From positions 10,302,833 through 10,366,832 of the forward strand of contig NC_079906.1 of assembly GCF_024868665.1 (NCBI RefSeq): DNA of 64,000 nt, in the 5' to 3' direction. Under the pieces are notes generated by a model. It searched no databases. It worked only from the letters and a program-made list of their open reading frames with translations, and was not told the origin of the DNA. This DNA is from Triplophysa rosa (lineage: Eukaryota; Chordata; Actinopteri; Cypriniformes; Nemacheilidae). A program made the translations under genes and the position numbers. Position 1 is the stretch's first letter; each line of letters opens with the position of its first letter. Of this stretch, positions 21,401-33,257 are shown one piece after another.

Positions 21401-21632
21401 TTTTCTCTAGTAGACACCTTTGGCTCGCTACCGAAATGCCCAGGGGAAGTCGCACGCACCAGGACGAATCCGCACCATCTTCCTTTTATACCTGTATGTA
21501 CGGGGTGGAGACTGGCATGCCATGCCATTCGCCAAGTTCATTGGCCTTTTAAAAGTACAATCAGAGATGATAGGTTCTCAATCAAACCCCATTCTATCGA
21601 CACAATGTCGAGAGACTGACAGAAAGGGAAAC

Positions 21633-23862
21633 TGTATTATCTTAAAGCAAGAATATTTACTGATAAGACAGTTTACGAAACCTATAGACCACTGGTTTAC
21701 AAACAGCAAACTACCAAAATCATCCCCCTCAAATATTGTTGCAATAAACAAAATAAATGAATAAATATTAGATTAATAGTAGCTCACAAGTACGAGCATA
21801 AATGTGGGAAGACAATAAATGTCCCATTAACGGAATGCATGGTTGAATTTAAATATAAGATGATCTGAGATCTGAAAAACATGATTCACATCATCACTAT
21901 TAACTGGCTTTTTGAAGAATTACTATTAATAGTAATTTCAATTATGAATATTCATTAAAAAAAATATGTTTTTTTTAAATCACCTACATCTGGAGTGCTC
22001 GCCTTTGGCATTTTAATCATGCCTCATAAAGTAAGATTTCAGACCAAATCACAGAAGTGGTCTTTTGAGTAATGAATGTTTGCAACACTGTTCAATTGTC
22101 TAGCATTACTACAAAATACAATTTGTGTTTACAAGGTATTCCATATGCAAAGTGGTGAGGCCAACAGGAGGTCGGTTTATGACTCATAAAGCCTGATTAT
22201 TTCCACAATGCAACGGCCCACAATGACATTGATACTGACTAAATAAATTGCCACTCCCGAAATAACCATCAATTACATGCAATTTTACAAAGCCTGTTAA
22301 TTATATAAATAAAGTGCACAATAGGTACTGTAGCTAAAAATGAATTGGAAAAACTAAATAGCATGTAAAAATGTAAATAAGAGATTATGTTGAAATACCA
22401 CCTTTACTAAAAACATCACTTATCAAAGATAATGACATGAGAATAGTTGTGGTAGGTCAGAACAACTGTAAACACAAAAGGAAAGAGAAGTTAAAACATC
22501 ACTTCGGTGCCTAAATTATCTTCCAAGATTAATCTTTGCTGTAAAGGGTACAATACAAATGTACTATCCAATGCAGTAGGTTTAATTGTTCAACGTACTG
22601 TTGTATACATTTTTTCTTTGTTTTGACAGTGAAAAATTGTGGTGATTTCCCTGTGTGTAAACAAGTCTATTTAAACAACAGTTCACACAGGTTGGCAACT
22701 ATAAGATGAGAACAGGTTTGTGCTTGCCTGAGGCAAAGCAACGCCATTCCCTAGAGTCACGACCCCTGTGAGCATCTCTCACCAATGACTCTTGTCAGAA
22801 ACCTTTTCAAACAGACTCTCATTGATTTCAGAAAGTACTCAAGTTGTGCAACTATATAAATGCATTTGAAATCACTGGCTTAGCTTTTTTAAGTACTGTA
22901 TTTTTTGCGCGTTTAATAGTGCACAAGTGTGTATAAAAAGAACCTTCCTAGTACTGCAGCAAATATAGGCTACATGCAGGTTACATGAACGCATTTGGTA
23001 AAACATTTTTTGAATGAATAAAAAACACGACCTTCATGTTACTAGCACAACGTTCAATCAGTTTAGCTACAATAGAGCCTTTTTAAACATATTTGGATCT
23101 TTTATTCACATTATAGGCCTAGCATTTAACAAAGGCAAGGTGCTGTCACAAACTATTAGATTGAGGGTGTGCAAAAGGCAGATGACAGTTAATGATTTAA
23201 ATAGATGACCTATTGATTAGTCATGTTAATTGCTACTGATTTAAACTAGAATCCATTTATAAACGACTTACAATAGATGTACAACAGGCACAGTCTGCCT
23301 CGAGCAAACTGAAGTTAAGAAAGCTGTCATGCTTGAACTGAAGCTGCAAACTACAGGTTATTATTAGCCTGGACTTTTAACCACAACACCACGCTCGGAA
23401 ACGTTACGTTTGATGATCAGCAACACAAGGCAATACGTACAATGCCCACTAGATGCCAGTAAAATACAAATTCATTCATTCTGTTAAGTTTGTTTTTTAG
23501 ATCTACCTTGTGTGTGCGTGTGTGTGTGCGTGTGTGTGAAAGCGTGTGTGTTTTATTGCTGTCTTTCATCATTATCATCATCATCATTATTTAATACTAT
23601 AATTACAAAAGAAGCTAAGAAAAAGTAGAAAGATGAAAGACTTCAATTTTTTGTCCTCTTATATTCTGTTATGCATTTACCTAGACTGACAGGTTAAAGA
23701 AAAGTGATCTATACATTACTATACGTTCAGTTATATTACATTCTCTAAATTTAAGTGACCACGGGTTGGAATTATATCTTTCTTAACCAACCCAGGCTAA
23801 TCCGATTAGACTGTGTTTTGTGATAAACCATGTTCCTTCATCTTATTTGGTAGTGCATTGTG
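21633..23862. other. Intergenic stretch without recognised genes
   Basis: AT-rich sequence. A GT-rich microsatellite lies at about 23509-23553 (GTGTGTGCGTGTG units) and short ATC runs near 23575. No coding exon or bounded transposon was supported. Confidence 0.45.
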
Positions 23863-24180
23863 TTAAAGGGACAGTTCACGACAAAATACAAATCATGTTT
23901 TAAAAACAGAGAAAGATATTTGTAAAAATGCACAATTGACCACCATAGTATGAAAAATTACAATGGAAGTCAAAAGTGCCCCAGAACGGTTTGCTTTCCT
24001 ACATTCTTCATAATATCTTCTTTTGTGTCCAAAACACAAGCAGTTTTCCCTACTATGGTAGTCCATGGGAACTGTTTGGTTACAAGCATTCTTCCAAATA
24101 TCTTTCTCTGTGTTCATCAGAACAAAGTAATTTATACACATTTTGAACATTTTCAATTTTTTTATTTTGGGTGAACATTA
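23863..24180. mobile_element. TTAA-flanked palindromic MITE, copy C, right end broken
   Basis: Left end TTAAAGGGACAGTTCACG. The arms pair through segments such as AAGATATTTGTAAAAATGC and the matching part near 24090; the right arm ends at TTTTGGGTGAACATTACATG, where the last bases are replaced by a SINE. Same family as copy A. Confidence 0.75.
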
Positions 24181-24273
24181 CATGGCAAAAGATTATGGGT
24201 TTGATTCCCATACTGATCAAATGAGCAGCCAGATGCTTTGAAAAAAACGTTTGCTGAAATGCATAAATGTAAG
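24181..24273 (+). mobile_element. tRNA-derived SINE, 5'-truncated
   Basis: A B-box-like GGGTTTGATTCCCA at 24197-24210 is followed by a degenerate tail (AGATGCTTTGAAAAAAACG, TTTGCTGAAATGCATAAATG) that corresponds to the tail of the SINE at 14643. The A box is missing, and the element abuts the broken end of MITE copy C. Confidence 0.65.
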
Positions 24274-25325
24274 AACCATATCGTAATTCATAGGACTATT
24301 TCTTCATGTGGAAATATTTTCTTTGAGGTATGTTTAATAGTGGTCATATTATATTAAGTTTAGCACATTGAACATGCATTCATGCTTGTATGTGCTTATA
24401 AGTTTTTTTGCATTGGATTTTCAATGTTTCAGAATTATTTCCACATGCAGTTAACAAAAGACAAAGCAAACACAGTGACTGTTAAACTTGAGGCAGCATG
24501 CAAAAACCCCCTTTAAAAGCAGTTCACAAGAAACATTCTGTCAATCAATACATCTAATTTTTCCCTCCATATGCTGTTCCCTCATCCACCCCTTTCCTCC
24601 CTCCATTCTCTTGCCAAACAGGATCGGTAGGATCTCTCAAAGCAATTTTCTCAGAAGACTGGAATGTCTGTGTGTGTATGTGTGACCCAGTAGGCTTGCT
24701 ATGGCCTGCAAGGTGCACTTCCTCAGTTATGTGCAACCCCCCAACCCTTGACTTGTGTTTTCTTTACTTAAGTGCCTTTAGGAAGGAAAGGTAGAGGAGT
24801 GATACAAAGAAATAATACCGAACCACAGAATGTTCTTTTGACAAAATGATTACAGTGTCCTGTGCTCATGTCAATTTATCACACAGATGTTCCCTGGTTT
24901 CCATGGCAACGCAGCCAAGCCTGAGGAGCAGCAGACAGTTGATGTGTCACCAGTGGAACAGACTGCGCTGGTGCTGACTTACCTGTCTGTCAGACTCATA
25001 AAGGTTAGGCTGAATGTCTTATTGAACCGTGATCCTCAGGAAGTGAGTCAGAAAACATGAGCACTTCATTAATGGAATCATGCTGGGTGTGCTAACACAA
25101 CTTGTAATGGTAAAGTCTGCAGCAATCAGAAGCCTTCGACCATACATTTTTAGTCCTTACAGTAAATGAATAACAAAGGACATCCTTGCATATTACCTAG
25201 TCTGGTGAATTTTATGAAATTTTTTACTTTTTAATAACTTCATTTTATATTTATGTGTTTATTTATTTATATAAAATGTTCAAAATATAACAAATATCAA
25301 TTATAATCGTATTTATATAATCGTC

Positions 25326-25737
25326 TACACTGTAAAAATATTCTGTAGAAATTACAGTATTGCTGGCAGCAGTTTGCCAGTAAATTACTGTAGATTTACA
25401 TCAATGTAATTTACTGGCAACAGTTTTTCAAAGATAAATGAACATTAAACATTAACAAGTCTTTAACTTTACAGAAATAAACTGTAAAATAACAGCCTCA
25501 TGCAACGCATTTTGCGAACCAAAATTAGAAAAAAAGGTTGATAAGGATTTCTCGTTCCCAGAATGCTTTGCATGAGGCTGTTATTTTATAGTTTTTTTTC
25601 TGTAAATATAAAGACTTGTTAATGTTTAATGTTCATTTATCTTTGAAAAAACTTTTGCCAGTAAATTAGATAAATATAAATTTACAGTAAGTTACTGGCA
25701 ACTAGCTGCATAACTACAGCAAAAAATTTACAGTGTA
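25326..25737. mobile_element. Palindromic MITE with TACACTGTAAA ends
   Basis: A 412-bp inverted repeat. The ends are TACACTGTAAAAAT and ATTTACAGTGTA. Inner arms pair very well: AAAGATAAATGAACATTAAA near 25431 with its reverse complement near 25650, and CAGCCTCATGCAACGCATTT near 25494 with GAATGCTTTGCATGAGGCTG near 25561. No ORF. Confidence 0.88.
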
Positions 25738-26498
25738 CATAAAACAAAGCCTCTACATTGCATTTTATTCTAACAAAATGTCCATTTAAAATAAAATGGC
25801 TAATTTATTCTCTCCTCATGGTTACACCCTAAATGTGAAAAGAAATCAAATTAAGGGCCGTGACTAAATGTCAGAAGGGATCTGTTTCAACACATGCTAT
25901 TTAGACATGGAAAGGTAGGTGTGGCCCTTTTAAAACCTGCTTCTCCTCCGTTCGACACGTCTAAAATTCAAACGCTGAAAACTTTTAATCTACTTTATAT
26001 GCCGATGTTATGCGTGATCGTCGTTGAGGGATCATATTCTGAATTTAGAGGAGCCCACTCATTCACCAGTCCTCCTTCCTTTGACTTGAGGAATTATAAA
26101 TACACAGCACAACAAGCCACAGTATGTGTAGCCTGAGGGAAGTGGCTCAATTACAGCAGCGCTGACATGCAAGATAACAGAGGGAAAATGACAGCATATA
26201 TGCATGCTTAGATCCTCACCTGCAGAAGAAGAAGCAGTGAAAATTGTTCTAGAGGGAAAAATTGATTTTAATGTCCAGATAGAATCGTGCAATGGAATGA
26301 ATAAGAGTTAAAAGAAAAAGAGTTGTTCACAAATTAGAATGAATGGTAATACCTAAATGAAAGGAAACAATGGGGATTAATTGTTATTCAAAAACGTATT
26401 TAAACTATAATACATTGTTTACTGTGCTTATAAAGAAATGAGATCACTTTAATATCTCTGTTTATTCTATTCAACAATGTTTTGTTGTATTATTATTC

Positions 26499-26838
26499 TT
26501 AAAGGAACAGTTCACCCAAAAATGAAAATTCTGTCTTCATTTACTCCTCAAATTGTTCCTAATCTGTATAAATTTCTTTGTTCTCATGAACACAGAGAAA
26601 GATATTTAGAAGAATGCTTGTAACCAAAAAGTTCTTGGCCACCATTGACTACACAACAGAAAACATTTCTTTGTACATTTCTTTCTTCTGTTAAACATAA
26701 AAGAAGATATTTTGAATAATGTGGCAAGGTAAACAGTTCTGGGGAACATTTAGTTTGTAATTTTCCTATGGTAGTCAATAGTGGCCAAGAACTGTTTGGT
26801 TACAAGCATTCTTCCAAATATCTTTCTCTGTGTTCATC
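26499..26838. mobile_element. TTAA-flanked palindromic MITE, copy D, right end lost
   Basis: Starts TTAAAGGAACAGTTCACCC. The segment near 26596 (CAGAGAAAGATATTTAGAAG) pairs with TTCCAAATATCTTTCTCTG near 26813. After the TGTTCATC at about 26838 the sequence departs from the family, so the right end is deleted. Confidence 0.8.
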
Positions 26839-26839
26839 G

Positions 26840-28730
26840 GTTGTCAATTGTCTCATTTGAATGTGTTTTATTTCTCTCTAACATTTTAACTTTTTTGCAT
26901 TTAAGTAGCATGAAGGAATGCAGAGTACTGTTAATCCTGTTAACAGCATCAATGTTTCCAGTGATAATATCTGTGGTTGCTCTCTGCTAGACAATGATGT
27001 CATCTATACTAACCTTTCATTTGTCTTAAAGCTGCCTTGAGGTGTCCACATTCCACCAGGACATCATGTTACTGCAACACCTCAAGATTTGAACCACTGA
27101 GCATGAGTCATTTTGTTCTCTGAGAAACATTAGACTCTCCCTTGGATGAGGCCGGTCAAGCCTTCAACGCAGTATAGAAGGCAGGGCTTTTGGCAACAAC
27201 AAGACTCCTTTGAACTCTAGCTTCAATGGCTTTTACTCTGCCTGTGTGCCAGCAGAACTTCATTCAAACCAGTTCCTCGGCTTCATGAACCTGATCTTGT
27301 GATTGACAAGTTTTGCATTTAATCTTACTGGCAGTTGATTTCTTTCTAGAAAGCATGGAAGTTGTTTTCTATTCACTGTAAACAAAAGAGGTCAAATCTA
27401 TCCGTGATTTAGCAGTTGGCACGGTAACTTAAGGTAGAAGCAAATGTAAACAGAACTTCTTTGTCAAAACAATCTCAAGGTCCCTTAAAATCCTCTAGTA
27501 AGGGTAATGAATAAAATTATTTTGTTCAATTGATTTCTGCAGTAGGCAAAGCAGCATATGACCTTATATAGCATGTTTGTAATCAGCATGAGGAGTAAAT
27601 GTATAATAATCTAAGTACAAAGATATTTGAACTTGCTACTTTGGGTACTTTAAGATAAACTATTTATGAAAATAATGTTGTTTGCTTGTCCCACAGAATT
27701 TTTTTTAATTTTTTTTCTTCTAGTCAACATCATTTTCGGTTATGCTTTCATTACCAGTAAAACATGACATTCAATCAGAAAAAATGTTAGACAGGTTTTC
27801 GCTTGAATTTCGCGTCATTGAATATTGTGAAATGTGGTCTCTCCTGGATGTTTAAGGGAAAATAACATTAGCAGCAAGTTTATTTTAGTTTACTAAAATT
27901 GAAACTATAAAAACATATCCGTTTATTGAAGTGGAATAAAATATTGGCCTAAAATGATTTGAAAGTCTAAAACAAAATTGAAATGTTACCTCAGAATTAA
28001 ACTGAAATAAGTTTAAGGCACTAAAATTATGATAATAAACCAAAACTAAAGTAAAATAAAAAGAATTTAATCTTATATACCAACACAAACAATAAAGAAA
28101 TAAAAAATAAAATGACAAAGCATATAAAAATGATAAAATTGGACCTAAAATGAACATAAAAACAAAAATAAAAGCGAATTAAAAATATTAATAAAACTAC
28201 AATAAAGTTAGAAACAAAACTTTAATAACTCTTACAAGCAATAAGGTTTCATCAGCCGAAGTTAACTTCTGGTCTGTGTTTCTGTGTATTGATTCTTTGC
28301 AGAGGTTGATTCTGAACGAGTTTGGTTTATTACGTTTGCTTTTGTTTAACAAAGGAACAAATTCTACAACAAATATGTTTAAAAAAATGCTTTTATTACA
28401 AATATTTACAAAAGTTGGCCTATAATACAACTTGAAATCTAAACAGGGTTTGAAATGAACAACAGCGTTTCCCCACCTTGTGTTAAGCATTTGTTCGCTA
28501 TAAAACATGAAACTTTCCGACCTAGTAATTCTTTTTGGGTCACATGATCTCGGTATACCGTCTATTATAAATATACATACAGTATCAGAATAAAGGTTAA
28601 AGCAGACATGTGAAATGTAATTAAAATTCAGTGCAATCACAGTCAACGAATAAAAACCAACAACACCCACAAAACCAACAAAAATGAAAGCCACTTCCAA
28701 CAGTGCTTTGTTACCATGAAATGATCAGAT
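26840..28730. other. Intergenic and vgll4-like 3' flank
   Basis: No coding exon was supported. A 167-codon minus-strand frame at 28197-28700 has no recognisable domain, is AT-biased and lies beyond the likely vgll4-like polyadenylation site, so it is taken as chance. Confidence 0.4.
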
Positions 28731-28736
28731 TTTATT
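28731..28736 (-). terminator. Possible polyadenylation signal of the vgll4-like gene
   Basis: AATAAA on the minus strand, about 195 bp below the stop codon at 28930. It is the first such hexamer after the stop. Other AATAAA hexamers occur farther downstream. Confidence 0.45.
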
Positions 28737-28929
28737 TTCTGAAAGTCTAAAGCATTGAATAGCCTCATGTAAAATTCAAGACATCTACACTGACAGGAAC
28801 TGTCCAGATCCTGTTAACAATCTGCTCTCTCCCTTTGTTTTTTTTTTTCAGCAGAAAGCGCACAGAGCTACACAACATGCCTTTTGAACACAAGTCCGTT
28901 CTGTCATATCTACATCTTTCCTCTTTTCT

Positions 28930-31900
28930 TCATTTATCAGACCACAGGTTGGATGTGGTCGTGGTAGGGCTAACGGTCTCTTTGCAGGTTGTCTTGGGGC
29001 TCTGGGCGTAGCCTGGCGAGTGGATGTAGGTTGGACTGCTGGGTGGAGATGAGGAAGACAGTGAAGAAGAGGACGAATTGCATGAGGAAGACGAAGCTTT
29101 GAGCTGGAGCCATTTATCGCCCAGCGCCTTGGCAAAGTGGTCGTCTACAGACACGCTGATGGGGGAAGCTCTGTGGTAGTTCAAGCCAAGACTTCTCTGG
29201 AAATGCTCCTCAACGTGGTCATAACTGTGCTGGCTAACAACTTTAGAGACACAAAAGAGACTGAGTCAGATAATGACACATGTAACTCTCATCGGGATGG
29301 AAAGATATCTGCACGGACTTGTTAAAGCAAGAGTAACTAGTTATTTCACTCCACAGCATTTAACTTACTTGTAGCATGATCACAGCAGTCTCCAGGTTTT
29401 TTTGTAGACCTTGTTGCCGAAGACACGCATGTGATAACAGAAGGTCGTACCTGTAAAGAAACACTGAAGGTTAGTAAATCTCATACAGTTGACCCACATG
29501 ACAGATCTACACTTGAGTTATCTAAATTTTTTATGAATAAAACAAGACACATTAACCCTAACAGTTTATGAGGGGTTTTACACTGATGCCACTATCAGGT
29601 CAACAACAGTGCTGGTGCGTTGAGACTTGTTGACAACATTCCTCCACCCATTGCTCACATTTTCTCCTTGAATCCGGCTGGATTGCATATCTGAGACAGG
29701 CAGAGACCTGTCTGCACACTAAAGAGCCACTCTCTCAGAACAAAAAAGTGCCTTCCCGCATTCTGTTGTGCCTCATGGATAGTGGGGATCAATGCTACTG
29801 TGGCCTCAGGTTAGACTCTGAGAGGTGGATGGTATAATACACCAAACATGTTCGGTCGGCACGTACCGCTGAAAGAGCAGGTGAAGGGGCGCAGGCACAA
29901 ATTGTTCCATTTATTATGTATTGAAATGTTGATCTAACTTTGTTTGTGGATAGACTGGGACTTCAGCAGGAATATTGTCTAGCGGCCAATGTCTAGCATT
30001 GTTGTCTCACAGTAATTTATGTATTTATTTAATAATATTGACAATAATATTAATAATAACCAACAAAGTTATTATGAATAATTACAATAGCTTTTAGATA
30101 AATATTATTTGATAAAATACTTATTTATTCAATGTTTATGAAATATTATATTGTGCATCACATATATCTCACATGCCCTCAAATAAAGCACACTTCAGTG
30201 CCAGTGGAAAAATCACCTGTATTTGTCTGACTGTCGTAGCTTTGCTCTGGCACTCTGTTTTCTCTGGTTCTGGGCGTGGCTTCTTGATCAGGGCCAGAGG
30301 CTCATCCATGACTGGGGTGGAGTACACTGGGCTTGGGATCAGGTGAGTTGGACTGGCTGTGGGGCTCCATGTGGATGTCGGGCTTTCTGGAATACTGAAC
30401 ACAGATGATCTGCGAACGTTGGCCAGGCTCTTGCTAAGGGCCCTCTCCCTTCTAAAACAGAAAGGAAAAAAAATGTGCGTTTTTGTTTCTGCACGGTGAG
30501 CTACTGTAATCTAAAACCAAATGACATTTATTTGACATTGACATTGCATTGAGATTGTTGGTAATAAAAGTACCTCTCTTCCAAAGTGTGCCCTCTCTCT
30601 GAACTGTATTTGCGCTTTACTGGATGCGCGGGACGCATCCGTACCCTGTCGCTTGTCATGTGGCGAAATCTGTCTTCGCTTCTCAGGTTGGGTTGACCTG
30701 TTAAAAAAAAAAGATATTATGAATGATATTGCCACAGGGCGCTCACACGGTCTGTGACAGTCGTTTATTCTTTTGCTTGTGAGAAAGGTGTGGCAAACAG
30801 GTAAACAAGTGAGTTAATCTTGAGAATTTCATCATTGCTGGTGTATCTTAATTGTGGGAAAAAACGTGGTCGAGCCACCGTTAAATGTAAACTCCGTTAA
30901 GTGGCAAAGCGGGATGAACCGGCTCTGTGGGTATTACTGTAGAACTACCCAGCTGATTCACTGCTAACGGTAAATGTCATTCAAATGTTGGAAAACATAC
31001 AAGCCAAAAAAAAAACGACATTGATGAGCATATGAAGATATCATTGGCTTGTTGTTCATACCGCTTTTGGGGGGGATGGGAAACAGGCTTTGTGGGTTAA
31101 GGCATGTGAGTTGACTCACAGCATGTTTACCCAACACGACAATAGTAACAGACTATTCCAAACTGAAATACACACTACGATTCATATGCTAATATCCTTA
31201 ACTGTGTCATGCAAGGATCTTGTTATTACAGTCACAGTGCACTGGCTACACTGTAAAAAGTAATACCTTAGATCTACTCAATAAAATTATGGCAACAGAT
31301 TACAAGCATTTTTTTTAAATTAAATACAATTTATTAGAAATGAGTAAATTTCAATCAATTTCAATATTTAATAAAAAAAATTGCTTGTAATCTGTTGCCA
31401 TAATTTTATTGAGTAGATCTAAGGTATTATTTTTTACAGTGTATGCTAAAATACATTTTTGCATTAGGACCTTGCTCGTAATTTATGATAGATTTTGGTG
31501 AATTTAAGTAAAATGGTACCCATGCTAAATTAAACAGTAAAGACACAAAATCTTTTATTTGGGGAGTTGTTGAGCTATGGGTTGTATGAATAATGTAGGC
31601 CTGTGTATAATCCCAATCCAACAGGATATATGAAACATTCATTCAAGTCATTGAGTCATGTGACTCAAGTGAATCATAATATTTAAACCGAGACTTTCTT
31701 TGTCTTTGCATTTTGACAAGCTTACTTTTTTATCTACAAGATTATAAGGCCTCAGTTTGAATCAAGATACAACAAAATGATTGTAATATTGACTTTGAAA
31801 ATGTAGTTGTCTCTTAATCCTTGTTCTTATGATTTCACAACATCCTCTTGATTCATTTTGTAAAAGCACTACTGATTTTGATCACTCATGGTATATTGGT

Positions 31901-32883
31901 AAATCACTCTTGAGTCATTACCACAATATATGTGTAGAGTACACAGTAGAAAACATACCATCACTACTATATCTTGATTTGTACAACACTATTCATTCGA
32001 CTAATGTAAACCACCAAACAAGACCATGGCCAATGGATATCAACTACTCCACATATTTGACCAGTAAAGGCCTGTTTTGGTTTGATTGTGGATTAACAGC
32101 ACTGAAGCATGTGCGCAAATGAAGTTTAGTGATATGAGACGCTATCGGACTTCAAAAGGATAACTTTTTTCAGGTGGCCAGGATGATGAGAGGCCATTGT
32201 TGGCAGAACCCTTTGCACACATGCACATACTCAAAAGATCTCCAAAGCAGTGGACTGTGACAAGTTGACTCGGCATGACAGTGGATGGGGGATTGGGTGT
32301 AAACCACACCTTAAACCTTGACTGATGACTGATTTTTAATGCCTCGGGGAAGGATATTTTTCTAGGGGTTTTAAAGACAAAACAGCCCCACATCTGTTCA
32401 GCTTTCTTTCATTTGCAGTCTAACAATTATCAACTATGTCTTCAATTCAACTTAATGTTCAAAATACCAAAGCATTACAAATTATAACACATCATACGTT
32501 TTTACCAATAGGTCAGGTGTCATTTTTAGAGGAACTTATTACTGTTTTAGCCAATTAAGATGTTTGCAATTTAAAAAAATAAATAAACAACATGAATAAT
32601 GTGAATAAAATGAATGGAAATGACATCACAAATGAACACACCACAAGGTGACTATGATATTCTGTATGAATTTTACACCACATTTTGCCTGTTACTATTT
32701 ATAAATTAAATCTAACAATAGCTTATTATTAAATGCACATAATGCATTGTGGAATGCAGATGTCACCTGGCCTTAACTTTAATGTTTAGCTGGTAAGATA
32801 AAATGGTGATATTTACCCTCTAAGATGTATACTTTGAAGCCACTGCTCATCCGGGTAATGTAGTGGAAATTCGTAACCGCCAT
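28930..32883 (-). CDS. vgll4l: Vestigial-like 4 family TEAD cofactor
   Basis: Transcription cofactor that binds TEAD factors and competes with YAP in the nucleus. Five exons: 32817-32883, 30574-30697, 30217-30451, 29369-29450 and 28930-29240; all GT-AG, phases agree, 272 codons. Two Tondu motifs define the family: HVEEHFQRSLGLNY (about residues 178-191) and SVDDHFAKALGDKWLQLK (about 200-217). A basic KRKYS motif in exon 2 corresponds to the KRKFS region of VGLL4. MDEPLALIKKP in exon 3 matches its LALTK segment, and RPSVITCVSSATRS in exon 4 matches RPSVITCASAGARN. A serine-rich run follows the second Tondu motif. The short first exon MAVTNFHYITRM differs from mammalian VGLL4 starts. The overall shortness and neighbourhood with syn1 suggest the fish vgll4-like paralog; vgll4a/b remain possible. 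Confidence 0.92.
31247..31443. mobile_element. Near-perfect hairpin MITE in intron 1 of the vgll4-like gene
   Basis: A 197-bp palindrome with ends TACACTGTAAAAA. Arms of about 60 bp differ at only a few positions: TAATACCTTAGATCTACTCA near 31261 and its reverse complement near 31415-31434, and AATTATGGCAACAGATTACA near 31284 with its partner near 31387. A central AT-rich loop separates them. Shares terminal bases with the element at 25326. Confidence 0.92.
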
Positions 32884-32989
32884 GATTCCAAATCTTCAGT
32901 GTTGTCTTAGTAAGCCGTGCAATGCTGCTATCACAACTTGAGGTCTGTTTCTCTCTGAGCTTTGTGTTTTCACTGAGCTCAAGTGCGCT

Positions 32990-33110
32990 GTGTTTTCAAT
33001 GATAATCCCTCTCTGTCTTATTATTGGCTGCGTGGAGGCCAAGCCCCTCCCTGCTCTTTGTACACTTGGGTGAACCTACCACCACAGGTGGCTTATGGGA
33101 GGAGTCAAAT
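32990..33110 (-). promoter_or_regulatory. Probable promoter of the vgll4-like gene
   Basis: About 110-230 bp above the start codon the minus strand has a CCAAT box (33027-33023) followed closely by an AATAATAAGA TATA-like stretch, plus GC-rich patches (GGGAGGGGC near 33050). Motif-based inference. Confidence 0.4.
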
Positions 33111-33257
33111 AAAAAGCTGTGAATTGCTTGCTGTCTATCACCCCTCCCCACCATCCATAAATTAGACTATAAAGTATTTATAATTCATAATACATTATGT
33201 TTGTATTGGTGATGTACACACAATTATGACATTACAATCTGAGGGAGATGTTTCGAT

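Larger units (their letters stand above)
15041..21632 (-). mobile_element. DIRS-type tyrosine-recombinase retroelement, decayed and interrupted
   Basis: Reading leftwards, remnants occur in DIRS order: gag (21400-21080 and 18500-17900), reverse transcriptase (17560-16650), RNase H (16600-16330) and tyrosine recombinase (16220-15450). The ends are inverted copies of one another: 15086-15220 matches the reverse complement of 21474-21613, as expected for DIRS inverted terminal repeats. Next to the left end, 15041-15090 and 15262-15312 form a further inverted pair resembling the internal complementary region. A TATAAAAGGAAG motif in the right terminal repeat (about 21479-21490) points into the element as its promoter. 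Many frameshifts, an internal deletion and a foreign insertion between about 18495 and 21060 make it inactive. No target duplication is expected for this class. Confidence 0.88.

Noticed and set aside
28197..28700. 167-codon minus-strand open frame
   Set aside because: No domain, low-complexity AT-driven residues, beyond the likely polyadenylation site of the vgll4-like gene; consistent with chance.
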